The notes under the pieces: generated by a model
Database searches by the model: none
Told to the model about the DNA's origin: nothing
Seen by the model: only the letters and a program-made list of their open reading frames with translations
DNA from: Treponema sp.
GTDB lineage: Bacteria > Spirochaetota > Spirochaetia > Treponematales > Treponemataceae
NCBI GenBank assembly: GCA_017449265.1
Contig: JAFSJW010000049.1
Location: 84,466 to 148,465 of the forward strand
Direction: 5' to 3'
Length of the DNA stretch: 64,000 bases
Shown here: piece after piece, positions 52,537 through 62,775 of the stretch
How positions within the stretch are numbered: the first letter of the stretch is position 1
Layout of the letters: each line of letters starts with the position of its first letter
Program-made: the position numbers and the translations under genes

Positions 52537-53985
52537 TTATTTCAGAGAAAGCCCTTTATTTTCTTTTTTGATTTCTTCAAGAATCGTGTTGTGATGGGTT
52601 TCAGCTGCTTCCGTGTACGCTTTTTCGTCTTCATTTATTGAATAAGTCGGAAGTTCCTCTTGAATTTTCTGAATCCGCTCTATCAAAAGCTCCAGCTGCG
52701 TTTTTTTGTTGCCCTCGGAGTCTGACTGCGGAATGTCAACTAAATCCTCTAGCTTGTTTGAATAGGACTTTGACAAGTACAAGGATAATTTTGCGCACCC
52801 GGGGCCGATAAGCTCGTAGAGCACGCTTGATGCAAGGATTATGGTTAGAAGGGCGGCTCCTGTCTCTCCCCGGAGAGTGCGCGCACCCAGCTCTGCAAGT
52901 CCGATTGCCACACCTGCCTGGGGAATGAGTGCAAGCCCCAGATAATTCCGCGTCTCTGGGGGCTTTTTTGCAAGCATACAGCCCAAAAAGGAGCCGATGT
53001 ATTTTCCGAGAATGCGCACGAGAAAATACAGCACACCAATGAGGAGGAGTGGAGCCGAGCCGATGGAGCTTGAGTTTTCAAAGAGCGCGCCCAGGTCGAA
53101 GGACATTCCGGAGCGCACGAAGAACAAAAGCAGGATTGGCGGGGAAAAATAGTTGAGCTGCTTGAAGAGCTTGTCGTCGTTGGTGATGTTGATATACGTT
53201 GTTCCCATTGATATGCAGCCCAAGAGCGGCGATACTTCAAAAATCGTGCAGACTCCGCAAAACGCGAACAAAAGTGCGACTGATATGATAAGGCGGTTGT
53301 CCGTGGAGCGTGTTTTTGGTCGGAGCATGTATTTGAGTGCAAAGCCGAAGAGACAGCCCAGTAGTAGGACAAGAAGGTTCGTCAAAACCGGCTGGACAAT
53401 CCTTGCGATGGAAAAAGCCTCCCCGGAATAGGAGTAGAGCGCCACGGATATGGAGACGCTGTAGGCTAGGAGCCCCACAATGTCATCCAGCGCCACGACT
53501 TGAACCAGTGTTTCTACAAAATCACCTTTTGCGCCTGTCTGCCGAATTGTCATCATTGTGGAGGCGGGGGCCGTTGCAGAGGCAAGGGCAGAAAGGACTA
53601 TGGAGAATGCAATGTTCAGATGAAGCACAAAATAGGTGAGAATGAAGACTAAAAGCGAGGCGAACAATGCTTCAAGAAGCGTGATGATGACAACTTTTGC
53701 CCCATTTTTCCTGAGCGTTGAGAGCCGGAAAAATTCCCCCGTGTTGAATGCGATGAACGCAAGGGCAATGTCCGGGAGAAACGCCGTTCCATCTATGATT
53801 TGCCGCGGAATCATGTTCAGGCAGAATGGCCCTATGATGATTCCTGCGGTGATGTACGCCGTGACGTTGGGCAGTTTGAGCCGTTTTGTCACGCGCGTCA
53901 TCAAAAATCCCGACAGCAGGATGAGAGAAATAGATATGATTGCAACTGCTGCCGGTGTTGAGCCGTTGTAAATGGCAGAGAGCAA
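52537..53985 (-). CDS. CPA2-family cation:proton antiporter
   Basis: 482 residues, 12-13 TM helices of the Na+/H+ exchanger (Kef/NapA-like) type: VTKRLKLPNVTAYITAGIIIGP, LDDIVGLLAYSVSIS in the transport core, and LGLALIPQAGVAIGLAELGARTL. The acidic pair before IVGLL suggests an electrogenic exchanger. A soluble tail of about 80 residues (IERIQKIQEELPTYSINEDEKAYTEAAETHH...) lacks a TrkA-N domain. Forms an ion-homeostasis pair with the MgtC protein. FprA ends 20 bases before its start. Confidence 0.93.
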   Translation of the reverse strand: MLSAIYNGSTPAAVAIISISLILLSGFLMTRVTKRLKLPNVTAYITAGIIIGPFCLNMIPRQIIDGTAFLPDIALAFIAFNTGEFFRLSTLRKNGAKVVIITLLEALFASLLVFILTYFVLHLNIAFSIVLSALASATAPASTMMTIRQTGAKGDFVETLVQVVALDDIVGLLAYSVSISVALYSYSGEAFSIARIVQPVLTNLLVLLLGCLFGFALKYMLRPKTRSTDNRLIISVALLFAFCGVCTIFEVSPLLGCISMGTTYINITNDDKLFKQLNYFSPPILLLFFVRSGMSFDLGALFENSSSIGSAPLLLIGVLYFLVRILGKYIGSFLGCMLAKKPPETRNYLGLALIPQAGVAIGLAELGARTLRGETGAALLTIILASSVLYELIGPGCAKLSLYLSKSYSNKLEDLVDIPQSDSEGNKKTQLELLIERIQKIQEELPTYSINEDEKAYTEAAETHHNTILEEIKKENKGLSLK

Positions 53986-54005
53986 GACGAGCCTTCTTTT
54001 GTCGC

Positions 54006-55178
54006 CTATGCCAACAGCTCGTCGGCAAGTTTTTCAAGTTGCGCGGTTGTGTCGTCGGTGACGGCGATTTTGATTGTCACGCTTGTTTCTGCAAACGAAA
54101 TGTTCTTGCAGCCTTCAAACATTGCTTTCATAGCTTTTGTCGCGCTTGGTGCCCAGCTTCCGTTTTCGATGAATCCAATCTTCCTGTTCTGGTAGTTTCT
54201 TTCCGTAAGATGCTCGATGAATTCCCGCATTGTAGGAAAAATGCCGCCGTTGTAAGTCGTTGTGGCAAGGACGAGTTTTCCGTAGCGGAATGCATCCTCC
54301 ACGCACTCGTAAGTGTCTTCCCGGGCAAGGTCAGAAATAGCGACTTTTGGGCAGCCCTTATCTTTGAGAATCTGTGCGAATTTCTCGGCGGCGGCTTTTG
54401 TGTTTCCGTAGACCGATGTGTAAAGTACAGTAACACCTTCGCTTTCAACGCCGTAGCTTGACCATGTGTTGTAAGTGTCAAGATAGTATTTAATATTGTC
54501 GTTAAGGACAGATCCGTGCAGCGGACATATAGTGTTGATTTCAAGCGGGGCGGCTTTTTTGAGCAGTGCCTGAACTTGTGCGCCGAATTTCCCCACGATT
54601 CCGAAGTAATAGCGGCGTGCTTCGCAAGCCCAGCCCTCCGGGTCGTCGTAGTCGTTCGCGCCGAATTTGCCGAATGCGTCCGCGGAGAAAAGCGTTTTTT
54701 CTGCGGAGTCATAAGTCATAATGACTTCGGGCCAGTGTACGTTCGGGGCAGTGATGAACGTGAGCGTGTGTGCGCCCTCTGTGGCTCCCAGCTCCAGCTT
54801 TGAGCCGTCGCCCACCACAACCTGCTTGTCCGAAAAATCAGTGCCGAAATAGCTTTTCATCATGACGAACGCCATTTTCGATGATACGATTTTTGCGCTC
54901 GGATATGTATCAATAAATTTCTTGATGTTTGCCGAGTGATCCATTTCCATATGCTGCACAACAAGGTAGTCTGGCGTTTTTCCGTCCAACGCTTTTTTGA
55001 TGTTTGCGAGCCATTCGTCTCCGAAGTTTGCGTCAACGCTGTCCATGACGGCAATTTTGTCGCCGAAAATGACATATGAGTTGTAAGCCATTCCGTTAGG
55101 AACATCGAACTGTCCCTCAAACAAGTCGATTTTGTGGTCATCAACTCCCACATACACAATTTTGCTTGAAATATTCAT
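54006..55178 (-). CDS. fprA: FprA-type flavodiiron protein
   Basis: 390 residues. Beta-lactamase-like diiron domain (about 1-250) with HMEMDHSANI and the other metal ligands (NVHWPEV, DAFGKFG, CPLHGSVL) and a flavodoxin domain (about 253-388) with the FMN loop YTSVYGNTKAAAEKF. Reduces O2 to water (or NO to N2O) in anaerobes; fits with the superoxide reductase and peroxidase in the window. Length is typical of the two-domain form; no rubredoxin fusion. Between the antiporter and an MCP gene, 16 bases after the latter. Confidence 0.96.
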   Translation of the reverse strand: MNISSKIVYVGVDDHKIDLFEGQFDVPNGMAYNSYVIFGDKIAVMDSVDANFGDEWLANIKKALDGKTPDYLVVQHMEMDHSANIKKFIDTYPSAKIVSSKMAFVMMKSYFGTDFSDKQVVVGDGSKLELGATEGAHTLTFITAPNVHWPEVIMTYDSAEKTLFSADAFGKFGANDYDDPEGWACEARRYYFGIVGKFGAQVQALLKKAAPLEINTICPLHGSVLNDNIKYYLDTYNTWSSYGVESEGVTVLYTSVYGNTKAAAEKFAQILKDKGCPKVAISDLAREDTYECVEDAFRYGKLVLATTTYNGGIFPTMREFIEHLTERNYQNRKIGFIENGSWAPSATKAMKAMFEGCKNISFAETSVTIKIAVTDDTTAQLEKLADELLA

Positions 55179-55194
55179 ATAATTCTCCTAAAAA

Positions 55195-57312
55195 TTAAAT
55201 TTTGAACAAATCGATTTCAGAACCGATTTTGTCTATTGATTCCTTTACTCGTTGTGAAATCAGCGAGAGCGATTCTTCTGTCTCGCTGATTCTCTCCGCA
55301 CCTTCGCTCATTTGTGTCATGTTCGCGCTCATTTGCCGCGTCACGTCCTGGAGCGAACGTATTTCTTTCATGATTTCCTCGTTCCTCATCGCCATGTCCT
55401 GAGATGAAGCCCTTACGTCGCTGGTGCTTTCGTTCATCGTCTTGAGCGTGCTGACAATCTGCTCGGAGCCGTTTTTCTGCTCGCTCATGGCATCCTTGAT
55501 GAGAATTACAAGCTCGTCTGTCTCGCGGATTTTGCCCGAGACTACGGTCAGGGCTTCGCCTGACTCGCTTGAAGCCGAAACGACCTCGGAAATCGAATCG
55601 CGGATTTTGTTCAGCTGGTCTCCGATTGTCTTTGACTGCTGGCTTGATGTTTCAGACAGCTTCCTGATTTCATCGGCGACGACTGAGAATCCTTTTCCCG
55701 CATCGCCCGCATGAGCCGCCTCGATTGCCGCGTTCATGGCAAGCAGGTTCGTCTGTTCCGCAATTGACGCTATGACGGCGTTTGCCTCCTGGAGCATCAT
55801 GGACTGTCCTTCAATTGACTTAATCTGCTCGTTCACAGCCTGCTGCTTTGAGAACCCTGCCTGCGCGTTTGTCGCAAGCTCCTCGAATGAAGAAGCCATT
55901 TTGTCAACAGAATTGTTCACGCTGGCAATGTTCTCCACCATCTGCCTGACGGCACCCGTGGCTTCGGAAACCCCGGTCGCCTGACTTTCAATCATGCCGG
56001 TGAGCATGATGATTGAGCGGGAAATCTCCGTTACGGAATTTGCCGTCTGGTGAACGCTGTCGCCCTGGAACGAAATTTGGTTCTTTATGTTCTGGATATT
56101 CTGGATGATGTCCGAAATTGCGTTGGATGTCTCGGCTGTCGTTTCCGCCATTTCGCCGCCGGCAGAAGAGAGCGTGTCTTTTGATTTTTTGATTGCGCCC
56201 ACAATCTGCTGCAATTTGTCGCAGAAAAAGTCGAAGTGAATAACAAGGTCTCCAATCTCGTCGCGGATGAGGAGCTTGACGCGCTTTGTCAAATCGGCAT
56301 CTCCTGTTTCCATGTCCTTGAGCGTGTTCGTTACGTTGTATATACGCCACATGAGCCAGCGGACAAAAAGCCCGCCGCCGATGATGAGCGCCGCCGCAAG
56401 TATGAGCATGACTGGAATGACGATGACCACCGTTCTGTTTCGCACGGCTTCAATCGTCTCGATGCTCTTTGATAGGAAGAACATTCCCGTGATGCGCCCG
56501 TCCCCGGATTCAATCGGAAAGTAGAATCCGTAGTACGCCACGCCCGCAATGTCAACGGGACCTACATAGCCGTTCCCGTCGTACAGGACTACGTTCTCAA
56601 TGAAGCTGTTCCCCAGCTTTGTCCCAACCACGGACGAGCCGTCCGCGCTTTTGAGCGTGGAGGACATTCTCACGTCGTCCTTCAAAATCGTGCACTCGAT
56701 GTTGTAGCTTTTTGAGATGAACTGGATGAGGGAGTCGTCTGAAAGGTCATATCCCGCCACCACGGCTCCGCCCACTTTTCCGCCAATGTAAATCGGCTCC
56801 GAGGCGATGATTGCGTAGTTGTAGTTTGCAACGCCCTCGATTCCCGTTGCGGATGCGCCTTTGAGCGCGCTTGAAACGGCACCGATGTACGATACGTCAA
56901 CACCATCCGTCACGCCCTTGCTGCCGCCTGGAAGCACGCGCCCGCGGGAGTCGGTGACGAACAGGAAGTTCACGGCCGCCTGGTCTGCCGCCGTTGAGAC
57001 AACGCCCTGCAGCGCGGAGGATGAACCTTGGGAAATGGCCTGTCGTAGTTCGTTCTTGTCCGCGATAAGTTTTGCATAGTGCGCCAAATCGTCCCCACGG
57101 GATTTTAGGAGAAGTTCCACGCCGTCGGCGGTGTGGGTAAGGTCGTCGATTGTGTTGTCAATCATTTTGCTGTCGAATACGCTCAGCGAGAGTGTTCCGA
57201 CACCCACGCTGCTCAAAATGACGGCCACGCCTATGAGGAGCATGAGCTTTGTTGAGATGCGAACGTCGCGTTTCGCGGTTGTATCAAAACGGTCAAGTTC
57301 TTTTCTTGCCAT
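55195..57312 (-). CDS. Methyl-accepting chemotaxis protein paired with a TRAP binding protein
   Basis: 705 residues. An N-terminal cytoplasmic stretch [18 protein letters not shown] is shared with the MCP at 60622. TM1 about 25-45, single-Cache sensor about 50-295 (FVTDSRGRVLPGGSKG; AGVAYYGFYFPIESGDG), TM2 about 300-325, HAMP with GDADLTKRV, signalling coiled coil with [18 protein letters not shown]. Follows the TRAP binding-lipoprotein gene by 62 bases in the same orientation, with no TRAP permease. The binding protein may present ligands to this receptor (inference). DNA looks more GC-rich than its paralogue. Confidence 0.95.
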   Translation of the reverse strand: MARKELDRFDTTAKRDVRISTKLMLLIGVAVILSSVGVGTLSLSVFDSKMIDNTIDDLTHTADGVELLLKSRGDDLAHYAKLIADKNELRQAISQGSSSALQGVVSTAADQAAVNFLFVTDSRGRVLPGGSKGVTDGVDVSYIGAVSSALKGASATGIEGVANYNYAIIASEPIYIGGKVGGAVVAGYDLSDDSLIQFISKSYNIECTILKDDVRMSSTLKSADGSSVVGTKLGNSFIENVVLYDGNGYVGPVDIAGVAYYGFYFPIESGDGRITGMFFLSKSIETIEAVRNRTVVIVIPVMLILAAALIIGGGLFVRWLMWRIYNVTNTLKDMETGDADLTKRVKLLIRDEIGDLVIHFDFFCDKLQQIVGAIKKSKDTLSSAGGEMAETTAETSNAISDIIQNIQNIKNQISFQGDSVHQTANSVTEISRSIIMLTGMIESQATGVSEATGAVRQMVENIASVNNSVDKMASSFEELATNAQAGFSKQQAVNEQIKSIEGQSMMLQEANAVIASIAEQTNLLAMNAAIEAAHAGDAGKGFSVVADEIRKLSETSSQQSKTIGDQLNKIRDSISEVVSASSESGEALTVVSGKIRETDELVILIKDAMSEQKNGSEQIVSTLKTMNESTSDVRASSQDMAMRNEEIMKEIRSLQDVTRQMSANMTQMSEGAERISETEESLSLISQRVKESIDKIGSEIDLFKI

Positions 57313-57374
57313 AAAAAAATACCTCTTTCTTCTATTGTATGTGCTGATTTTTTACTTGTGGTCTCCGGCGTGGA

Positions 57375-58469
57375 CTATTTGCTTTCCCGCACCATTTTGA
57401 TGAATTTCTCCATTCCGTTCTTTTTGGCGAATTCATCTTGGATGGGGTAGGCGATTCGTTTGAATGCGTCGGTGTCTATGTCCTTGTTCTCAACAACAAC
57501 CGCGCCGTCCGAAATGACTTTTGCCTTGGAACTTGATGCCTGCTCGAACGTCTTCTGCCGCTCCACCTGCGTGGAATATTTTGCCGCCTGGGTAATCCAC
57601 GATTTTTGCTCGCTTGTCAGGCTGTCGAAGAAAGAACCGTCAACAAGCATGAGACGCGTTGTAAAATCGTGCTCTGTCTCGCAGACGTATTTTCCGTTTG
57701 TTGTATTGTGATGATTTTTCAGGCTGAAGTTCGTGTAATCGTTTTCTGCAGAATCGACTTTGCCCTCGTTTAGCGCATTGAACAAGTCGCCCCAGCCCAC
57801 AGAGACGGGCACGGCTCCGCATCCGCTCCAGAACTGCTTTTGAACTGGCGAGTTTCCGATTCTGATTGTCATGCCTGCTATGTCTTTTGGTGAATAAATC
57901 GGCTTTTTTCCGTAATAATCGCGCACACCCGCAGACCAGTAGCCGAGAATGCGGATTTTGCCTCCCGTCTTTTGGGCCACAATATCAGAAAGCTCCGAGC
58001 CGAACGCGCCGTCAAGCACGTTTCCCCAATGCGCAAAATTGTCGAACAAATATTCCAGTGAGAATATGTCAACTTCCGCAACGCCAAGTGCCGTGACAAG
58101 TCCCGGTGAAATGACCACAATGTTCGCGTCCCCGGACTGGAGCTTTTTCAAAAGCTCGCCCTCGTCCTCCGTCATTGTTCCGTGGTACAAAACTGATGTG
58201 GCTCCGCCGCCTGAAACCTGCTCAAGTTTTTCCTTGAATGCTTCTGCACCGAAAACATATGGGTTGTCCATTGCTGTCTGGTTGTGTGCCATTGTGATTC
58301 TAAGCTCGACTGCGCGAGGCGCTGCATTCTCCTTCTGGCTTGTGGTTTGTGCTGATGAGCCTTGTGCCGAATTGCGGTAAATGATGCGACCGCTCCGCTT
58401 GCAGCCGCCCAAGGCGGCTATTGTGGCAAAAAAAAGCATGGTTGTAAGAATCTTTGACGCCTTTTTCAT
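57375..58469 (-). CDS. TRAP-type (DctP) substrate-binding lipoprotein next to an MCP
   Basis: 364 residues from the ATG at 58469 (GAGGG upstream); the in-frame start at 58544 lies within the copy I hairpin. Lipobox Cys near 23 (ALGGC) and a Ser/Gln-rich linker. DctP domain: ELRITMAHNQTAMDNPYVFGAEAFKEKLEQ, DIAGMTIRIGNS with the ligand-binding Arg, and GWGDLFNALNEGKVDSAENDYTNF. No DctQ/DctM genes are present; the only partner is the MCP downstream. It probably binds a small organic acid. Confidence 0.9.
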   Translation of the reverse strand: MKKASKILTTMLFFATIAALGGCKRSGRIIYRNSAQGSSAQTTSQKENAAPRAVELRITMAHNQTAMDNPYVFGAEAFKEKLEQVSGGGATSVLYHGTMTEDEGELLKKLQSGDANIVVISPGLVTALGVAEVDIFSLEYLFDNFAHWGNVLDGAFGSELSDIVAQKTGGKIRILGYWSAGVRDYYGKKPIYSPKDIAGMTIRIGNSPVQKQFWSGCGAVPVSVGWGDLFNALNEGKVDSAENDYTNFSLKNHHNTTNGKYVCETEHDFTTRLMLVDGSFFDSLTSEQKSWITQAAKYSTQVERQKTFEQASSSKAKVISDGAVVVENKDIDTDAFKRIAYPIQDEFAKKNGMEKFIKMVRESK

Positions 58470-58501
58470 AATTCCCTCTTTTTTTAATAGTTCGGTTTTT
58501 A

Positions 58502-58541
58502 GATGTGTACGCGCTGGAAAAATGAAGTTTCCTAACACGTC
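58502..58541. mobile_element. Degenerate MITE-like hairpin, copy I
   Basis: TA followed by GATGTGTAC..., TGGAAA-loop-TTTCC and AACACGTC at the right end. The left arm has extra bases. Assigned to the family by position of its GGAAA/TTTCC core and ends. Confidence 0.4.
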
Positions 58542-58555
58542 CATTCTATTATAGA

Positions 58556-58918
58556 ATGAAAATCATGAAAAATATAGTTCAAAATCAGAAGGAAATATTA
58601 CAGAACGAATTGTTTCCCCGCATTTTCGGAAAACTTGTTGACGAACAGGGGCGGTGCGAGCATTACCATACTGTGCGCGATGTGGTGGCGAACCGCTGTG
58701 GTGTCTGCGGAAAATTCTACGCATGTTACAAGTGCCACGACGAATTGGAGAATCATGCTTTCGGTGCCGTGGAGGAAAACGAGCCTGAAACCGTCATGTG
58801 CGGCGTGTGCCATATGCTCTTCTCGTACAAAACATACAGCGCGCTCTCAAAATGCAGTCAGTGCGGCTCTGAATTCAACCCGCGCTGCGCACTGCACAAA
58901 TCATGCTACGCGCGGTAA
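58556..58918 (+). CDS. CHY-type zinc-finger protein
   Basis: 120 residues (ATG at 58565 is an alternative). The Cys/His pattern matches the CHY zinc-finger: GRCEHYHTVRDVVANRCGVCGKFYACYKCHDELENHAF, then VMCGVCHMLF, then LSKCSQCGSEFNPRCALHKSCY, enough for three zinc ions. Small bacterial CHY proteins have no settled function; in eukaryotes the domain occurs in Pirh2 and Hot13. A TATTAT lies three bases before the first ATG, so the transcript may be leaderless or start within the codon. Confidence 0.85.
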   Translation: MKIMKNIVQNQKEILQNELFPRIFGKLVDEQGRCEHYHTVRDVVANRCGVCGKFYACYKCHDELENHAFGAVEENEPETVMCGVCHMLFSYKTYSALSKCSQCGSEFNPRCALHKSCYAR

Positions 58919-59060
58919 GATTTGTGATTCTTTTTATGAAAATTGCTGCGGCATTCCAGTTTTTGAAATTAGCGATGTGGACTATTTCGCTCAATATGTT
59001 TATGACGATTTTAAGATTTTTTAGTGCGTAGTTGGGATATTTCTGTTTATGGTTTTTTCC

Positions 59061-59090
59061 TTGACCGATATTTATGGTTGAAAGTATAAT
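59061..59090 (+). promoter_or_regulatory. Promoter of the DUF937 gene
   Basis: TTGACC (59061-59066), 18-base spacer, TATAAT (59085-59090). AGAGG provides the ribosome site before the ATG at 59133. Confidence 0.7.
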
Positions 59091-59132
59091 AAAAATCTAT
59101 ATATCAGAACAAAAAAAACAGAGGTTTTCGCT

Positions 59133-59699
59133 ATGGATACATCAGCAATTTTGAACACCTTGTTGGGAGCATCTAGCATTCAGGGAATAAGCCAGGCTGC
59201 TAACAGCAATTCTGACACGGTAAAAAAAGTTTTGTCTGCGGCAGTGCCGATGCTCCTTCAGGGAGTTTCGCAACAGGCGAGCAATTCATCCACTGCTCAG
59301 AGCATAACGCAGGCTTTGTCGGATCATGCAAAAGAAGATACTTCAAACATCGCATCGTTTTTGAAAGGCGTTGATTTGAGCGACGGAGCAAAAATCATCA
59401 GCCATTTGCTCGGAAAAAATGCTGCGAGTGACATTGCGAAAAAAGCTGGAACTACATCGGCAAATGCAAAGTCAATTTTGTCTGCTGCCGCTCCGCTGTT
59501 TATGAGTCTGCTCGGTCAGCAGACTTCAGGCACTTCTGCCAGCGCATTGGGAAATCTTGTTTCAAGCGCGCTTGGAAATGTTAATGTTGCAAGCCTCATA
59601 GGAGGCCTTCTGGGCGGAGGCTCCAATTCATCTTCAAACAGTTCAGGCAGTTCTGCTGCCGGCAATTTGCTTGGCGGACTTATGGGGCTGCTGAAATAA
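59133..59699 (+). CDS. DUF937 (YidB-like) protein
   Basis: 188 residues, Ser/Ala/Gln/Gly rich, without signal peptide or Cys. Matches the DUF937 pattern: repeats of VLSAAVPMLLQGVSQQA and ILSAAAPLFMSLLGQQT, each ending in a helix, then a Ser/Asn/Gly linker and LLGGLMGLLK at the end. Function unknown; likely cytosolic. Strong promoter, so probably well expressed. A TTTCT/AGAAA hairpin (about 59709-59734) after the stop may terminate it. Confidence 0.88.
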   Translation: MDTSAILNTLLGASSIQGISQAANSNSDTVKKVLSAAVPMLLQGVSQQASNSSTAQSITQALSDHAKEDTSNIASFLKGVDLSDGAKIISHLLGKNAASDIAKKAGTTSANAKSILSAAAPLFMSLLGQQTSGTSASALGNLVSSALGNVNVASLIGGLLGGGSNSSSNSSGSSAAGNLLGGLMGLLK

Positions 59700-59836
59700 A
59701 CCAGAAAATTTCTGAAAACTTTAGTTTTTAGAAATTATCAGCAATAAAAAAAAGTTTGCTGTGTTTTATCACGGCAATCGGGCAGCGTCAGAAAAGTTGA
59801 TTTTTAGAGTTGCCGAAAATATATAGAGGTAGAAAA

Positions 59837-60583
59837 ATGGCTAAGGAACATAAAATTATTCAGGCTTCAACAGGTAAAAATGTTACAGGAAAGACACAGG
59901 CTGTGTCTCATGCGGTGGCAAGCGGCGGAAATGCAACTGGACTCCGCGTTGGTGCATTCGTGCTTTGGATTTTCGCGCTTGCGTTTGAGGTGCTCGCAAT
60001 TGCCCTCATTCTTGAGAAACTTCTTATTCTTCCTAAGATTGAGCCGCTTTACAAGGGAATCGGTGCGCTGGTTCTTGATATGGCGTGCGTTATAATCGGC
60101 TCTCAGTTTTGGAAAAAGGCGAACCACATTGACCCGGCTTCTCAGAAAAATGCGCTCAAGTTCTGGCTTTGGAACAACATGGGCGTTATTGTGGCGGCTG
60201 TTGCGTTCATTCCGTTCATCGTTATCCTTCTTACGAACAAAAATGCAGACAAGAAGACAAAGGCAGTGGGAACTGTTGTAGCGGCTATTTTCCTTGCGAT
60301 AAGCGGTCTTGCAAGCTATGACTGGAATCCGATTTCTCAGGAGGCTGTGGCTGCGGCTACTGCTGGTCAGGTTGTCTACTGGACTGAGCATGGAAAAAAG
60401 TTCCACACGCACGAGGACTGTCAGGCTCTTGACAGGTCAGACACGCTTATCACAGGTTCTGCTGCCGAAGCAATGGATGCCGGAAAAGGAACTATCTGCA
60501 AGTTCTGCGAGAAAAAAGATTCTGCCGCACTGGAAGCTGCTCAGAATGCAATTGATTCTGCCGCTCCTGCCGTAAATCAGTAA
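59837..60583 (+). CDS. Membrane protein with C-terminal Cys/His motif
   Basis: 248 residues from the ATG at 59837 (AGAGG upstream); the frame opens at 59810 without a ribosome site. Four TM helices (about 35-60, 70-95, 115-140, 150-170), then a C-terminal domain WTEHGKKFHTHEDCQALDRSD...AGKGTICKFCEKK. The arrangement H-x-H-x2-D-C...C-x2-C resembles small zinc-binding modules found at the ends of bacterial surface proteins. No known function. It sits between the DUF937 gene and an MCP, 38 bases before the latter. Confidence 0.72.
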   Translation: MAKEHKIIQASTGKNVTGKTQAVSHAVASGGNATGLRVGAFVLWIFALAFEVLAIALILEKLLILPKIEPLYKGIGALVLDMACVIIGSQFWKKANHIDPASQKNALKFWLWNNMGVIVAAVAFIPFIVILLTNKNADKKTKAVGTVVAAIFLAISGLASYDWNPISQEAVAAATAGQVVYWTEHGKKFHTHEDCQALDRSDTLITGSAAEAMDAGKGTICKFCEKKDSAALEAAQNAIDSAAPAVNQ

Positions 60584-60621
60584 AAACAGAGCAATTTGAT
60601 TTTTTTTAGGGAAGTTTTTTT

Positions 60622-62730
60622 ATGGCAAGACAGAAAAAAGAGCTTGACAGATTTGACACGAAAGCCAAGAAGGATGTCCGAATTCTTACAAAGCTGATGT
60701 TTATGATAATCGGAGCGGTTGTAATAAGCGTTGTTGGCGTTGCAGTTTTTGAGCTGAACAGCTTTGATAGGGGCGTGCGGGAGTCTACGGATGCCCAGCT
60801 TATGAATTTCGCGACTGGACTTGATATGACTCTTAAAGACTGGCGCGATACGCTGGAAGCTGATGTAATGCTTCTTTCAAATCGCCCGGACATTCCAAAG
60901 AATTTGGAGAGCGGTAATGTTGCGAATCTTCGCGCTACGATTAACTGGGCGAACGGTACTTTGAATGTTGAGGTTCTGGCTATAACTGATAGCTCAGGGC
61001 GTATTGTTGCCGGAGAGGGCGTTATGGAAGGCTCTGATATTTCTTCCGTTGGCGCCGTGCAAAGTGCGCTTCGTGGAACTGCCGGCTACTCATATGAGGA
61101 TTTAGGTGAGTCTGGTTACTCGATGATTGCGGTTGCTCCTATACGAAGCGGCGGAAATGTCATCGGAGCTATGGTTGCAGCATATTCTCTCGTGAACGGT
61201 GACATAACTCAGCAAGTCAAAAACTCGTATATGGCAGAAAGTACCATTTTTGAGGGAACAAGGCGAGTGTCAACGACTTTGGGCAATAGTTTCATAGGAA
61301 CTACGCTTGACAATCAGAATGTTATTTCGGCTGTTTTGAACGACGGGGACTTGTACCACGGAAACATCACTATCAACGGAAAAAATTATATGGCGGTCTA
61401 TTTTCCGCTTATTTCCAGCAATGCGACTATAACTGGAATGGTGTTTATTGCTCGTGATGTCGGAATGATTGATGAAATCAGAAATCATACAATACGGCTT
61501 GTCCTTCCGATTGCTGCCGTTCTTATCGGCATATTTGCGTTCTTCAGCTACCGTTTCGTGCAGTGGCTCATGTGGCGTATTTACAATGTAACGAACTTCT
61601 TGAAAGAAATGGAAACTGGAGAAGCTGACCTTACTAAGCGTTGTAAGCTCTTTATCCGCGATGAGATTGGAGACCTCATAATCCACTTCGATGCGTTCCT
61701 TGACAAGTTGCAGCAGATTATGTCTGACATTAAGGGAACGAAGGAAGTTCTTGGCTCATCAGGTGCTAATCTTTCTTTGGGAACTAAAGATACTTCGGGC
61801 GCAATTACTGAAATTTTGTCTAATATCGACACAATACATCATCAGATTATGTCTCAGAATGACACTGTTTCCCATACTGCAGGCGCGCTGAGCGAAATCT
61901 CATCGAACATAATGAACCTTGATTCTCTCGTAGAAAATCAGTCTTCGGGCGTTGCTCAGGCGAGCGCGGCTGTTGAAGAAATGATAGGAAACATTTCTTC
62001 CGTCACTGCTTCGGTTGATAAAATGGCCGATTCGTTTGGCGCGCTTAACACCAATGTTCAGACAGGTTTTGGAAAGCAGCAGGATGTAAACGACCGTATT
62101 CAGCAGATTGAGAGTCAGTCAGAGCTTCTTTCAGAGGCGAACCTTGCTATTTCTTCAATTGCAGAGCAGACGAACTTGCTTGCTATGAACGCGGCTATTG
62201 AGGCTGCCCATGCTGGCGAAGCGGGAAAAGGATTCTCCGTCGTCGCGGACGAAATCAGAAAGCTCTCTGAAACATCTTCTGCGCAGTCGCGCTCAATCGG
62301 AGACCAGCTTACAAAAATCCGCGATTCAATCGGAGAAGTCGTTGCTTCTTCAAATGAGGCGAGCGAGGCGTTCAGCGAAGTCGCAAATCACATCAGGCAG
62401 ACTGACGCGCTTGTCGTTCAGATTAAGAGCGCGATGGAAGAGCAGAACTCTGGTTCAAGACAGATTGGTGACGCGCTGCGCAACATGAACGACAGTACTC
62501 AGGAAGTTCAGAAAGCATCCAAGGAAATGTCCGTGCGCAACGAGCGGATTATGCAGGAAATGCATTCATTGCAGGATTCAACCAAGCGCATGGAATCAAG
62601 CATGGACGATATGGCTCAAGGTGCTCGTAAAATCAACGAGACTGGTTCGGCTTTGTCTGGCATTTCGTCTGATGTTCAGGATGCAATCAACAAAATCGGA
62701 AATCAGATTGACCGCTTCAAGACAGAGTAA
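60622..62730 (+). CDS. Methyl-accepting chemotaxis protein paired with a TRAP binding protein
   Basis: 702 residues, paralogue of the MCP at 55195 (shared N-terminal [37 protein letters not shown] linker and signalling domain). TM1 about 25-45, single-Cache sensor about 50-285, TM2 about 290-315, HAMP, coiled coil with [18 protein letters not shown]. The sensor has diverged strongly from the paralogue. It is followed after 45 bases by a TRAP DctP binding-protein gene in the same orientation, mirroring the other pair with gene order reversed. Confidence 0.95.
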   Translation: MARQKKELDRFDTKAKKDVRILTKLMFMIIGAVVISVVGVAVFELNSFDRGVRESTDAQLMNFATGLDMTLKDWRDTLEADVMLLSNRPDIPKNLESGNVANLRATINWANGTLNVEVLAITDSSGRIVAGEGVMEGSDISSVGAVQSALRGTAGYSYEDLGESGYSMIAVAPIRSGGNVIGAMVAAYSLVNGDITQQVKNSYMAESTIFEGTRRVSTTLGNSFIGTTLDNQNVISAVLNDGDLYHGNITINGKNYMAVYFPLISSNATITGMVFIARDVGMIDEIRNHTIRLVLPIAAVLIGIFAFFSYRFVQWLMWRIYNVTNFLKEMETGEADLTKRCKLFIRDEIGDLIIHFDAFLDKLQQIMSDIKGTKEVLGSSGANLSLGTKDTSGAITEILSNIDTIHHQIMSQNDTVSHTAGALSEISSNIMNLDSLVENQSSGVAQASAAVEEMIGNISSVTASVDKMADSFGALNTNVQTGFGKQQDVNDRIQQIESQSELLSEANLAISSIAEQTNLLAMNAAIEAAHAGEAGKGFSVVADEIRKLSETSSAQSRSIGDQLTKIRDSIGEVVASSNEASEAFSEVANHIRQTDALVVQIKSAMEEQNSGSRQIGDALRNMNDSTQEVQKASKEMSVRNERIMQEMHSLQDSTKRMESSMDDMAQGARKINETGSALSGISSDVQDAINKIGNQIDRFKTE

Positions 62731-62775
62731 AAATTCTGTTCTTCTTGCAGATTCTTGATGCGTTTTTAGGAGATT

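Noticed and set aside
55195..57312. Recent horizontal transfer of the GC-richer MCP gene
   Set aside because: Its linker and signalling domain match the paralogue at 60622 closely, and the impression of higher GC was not measured.
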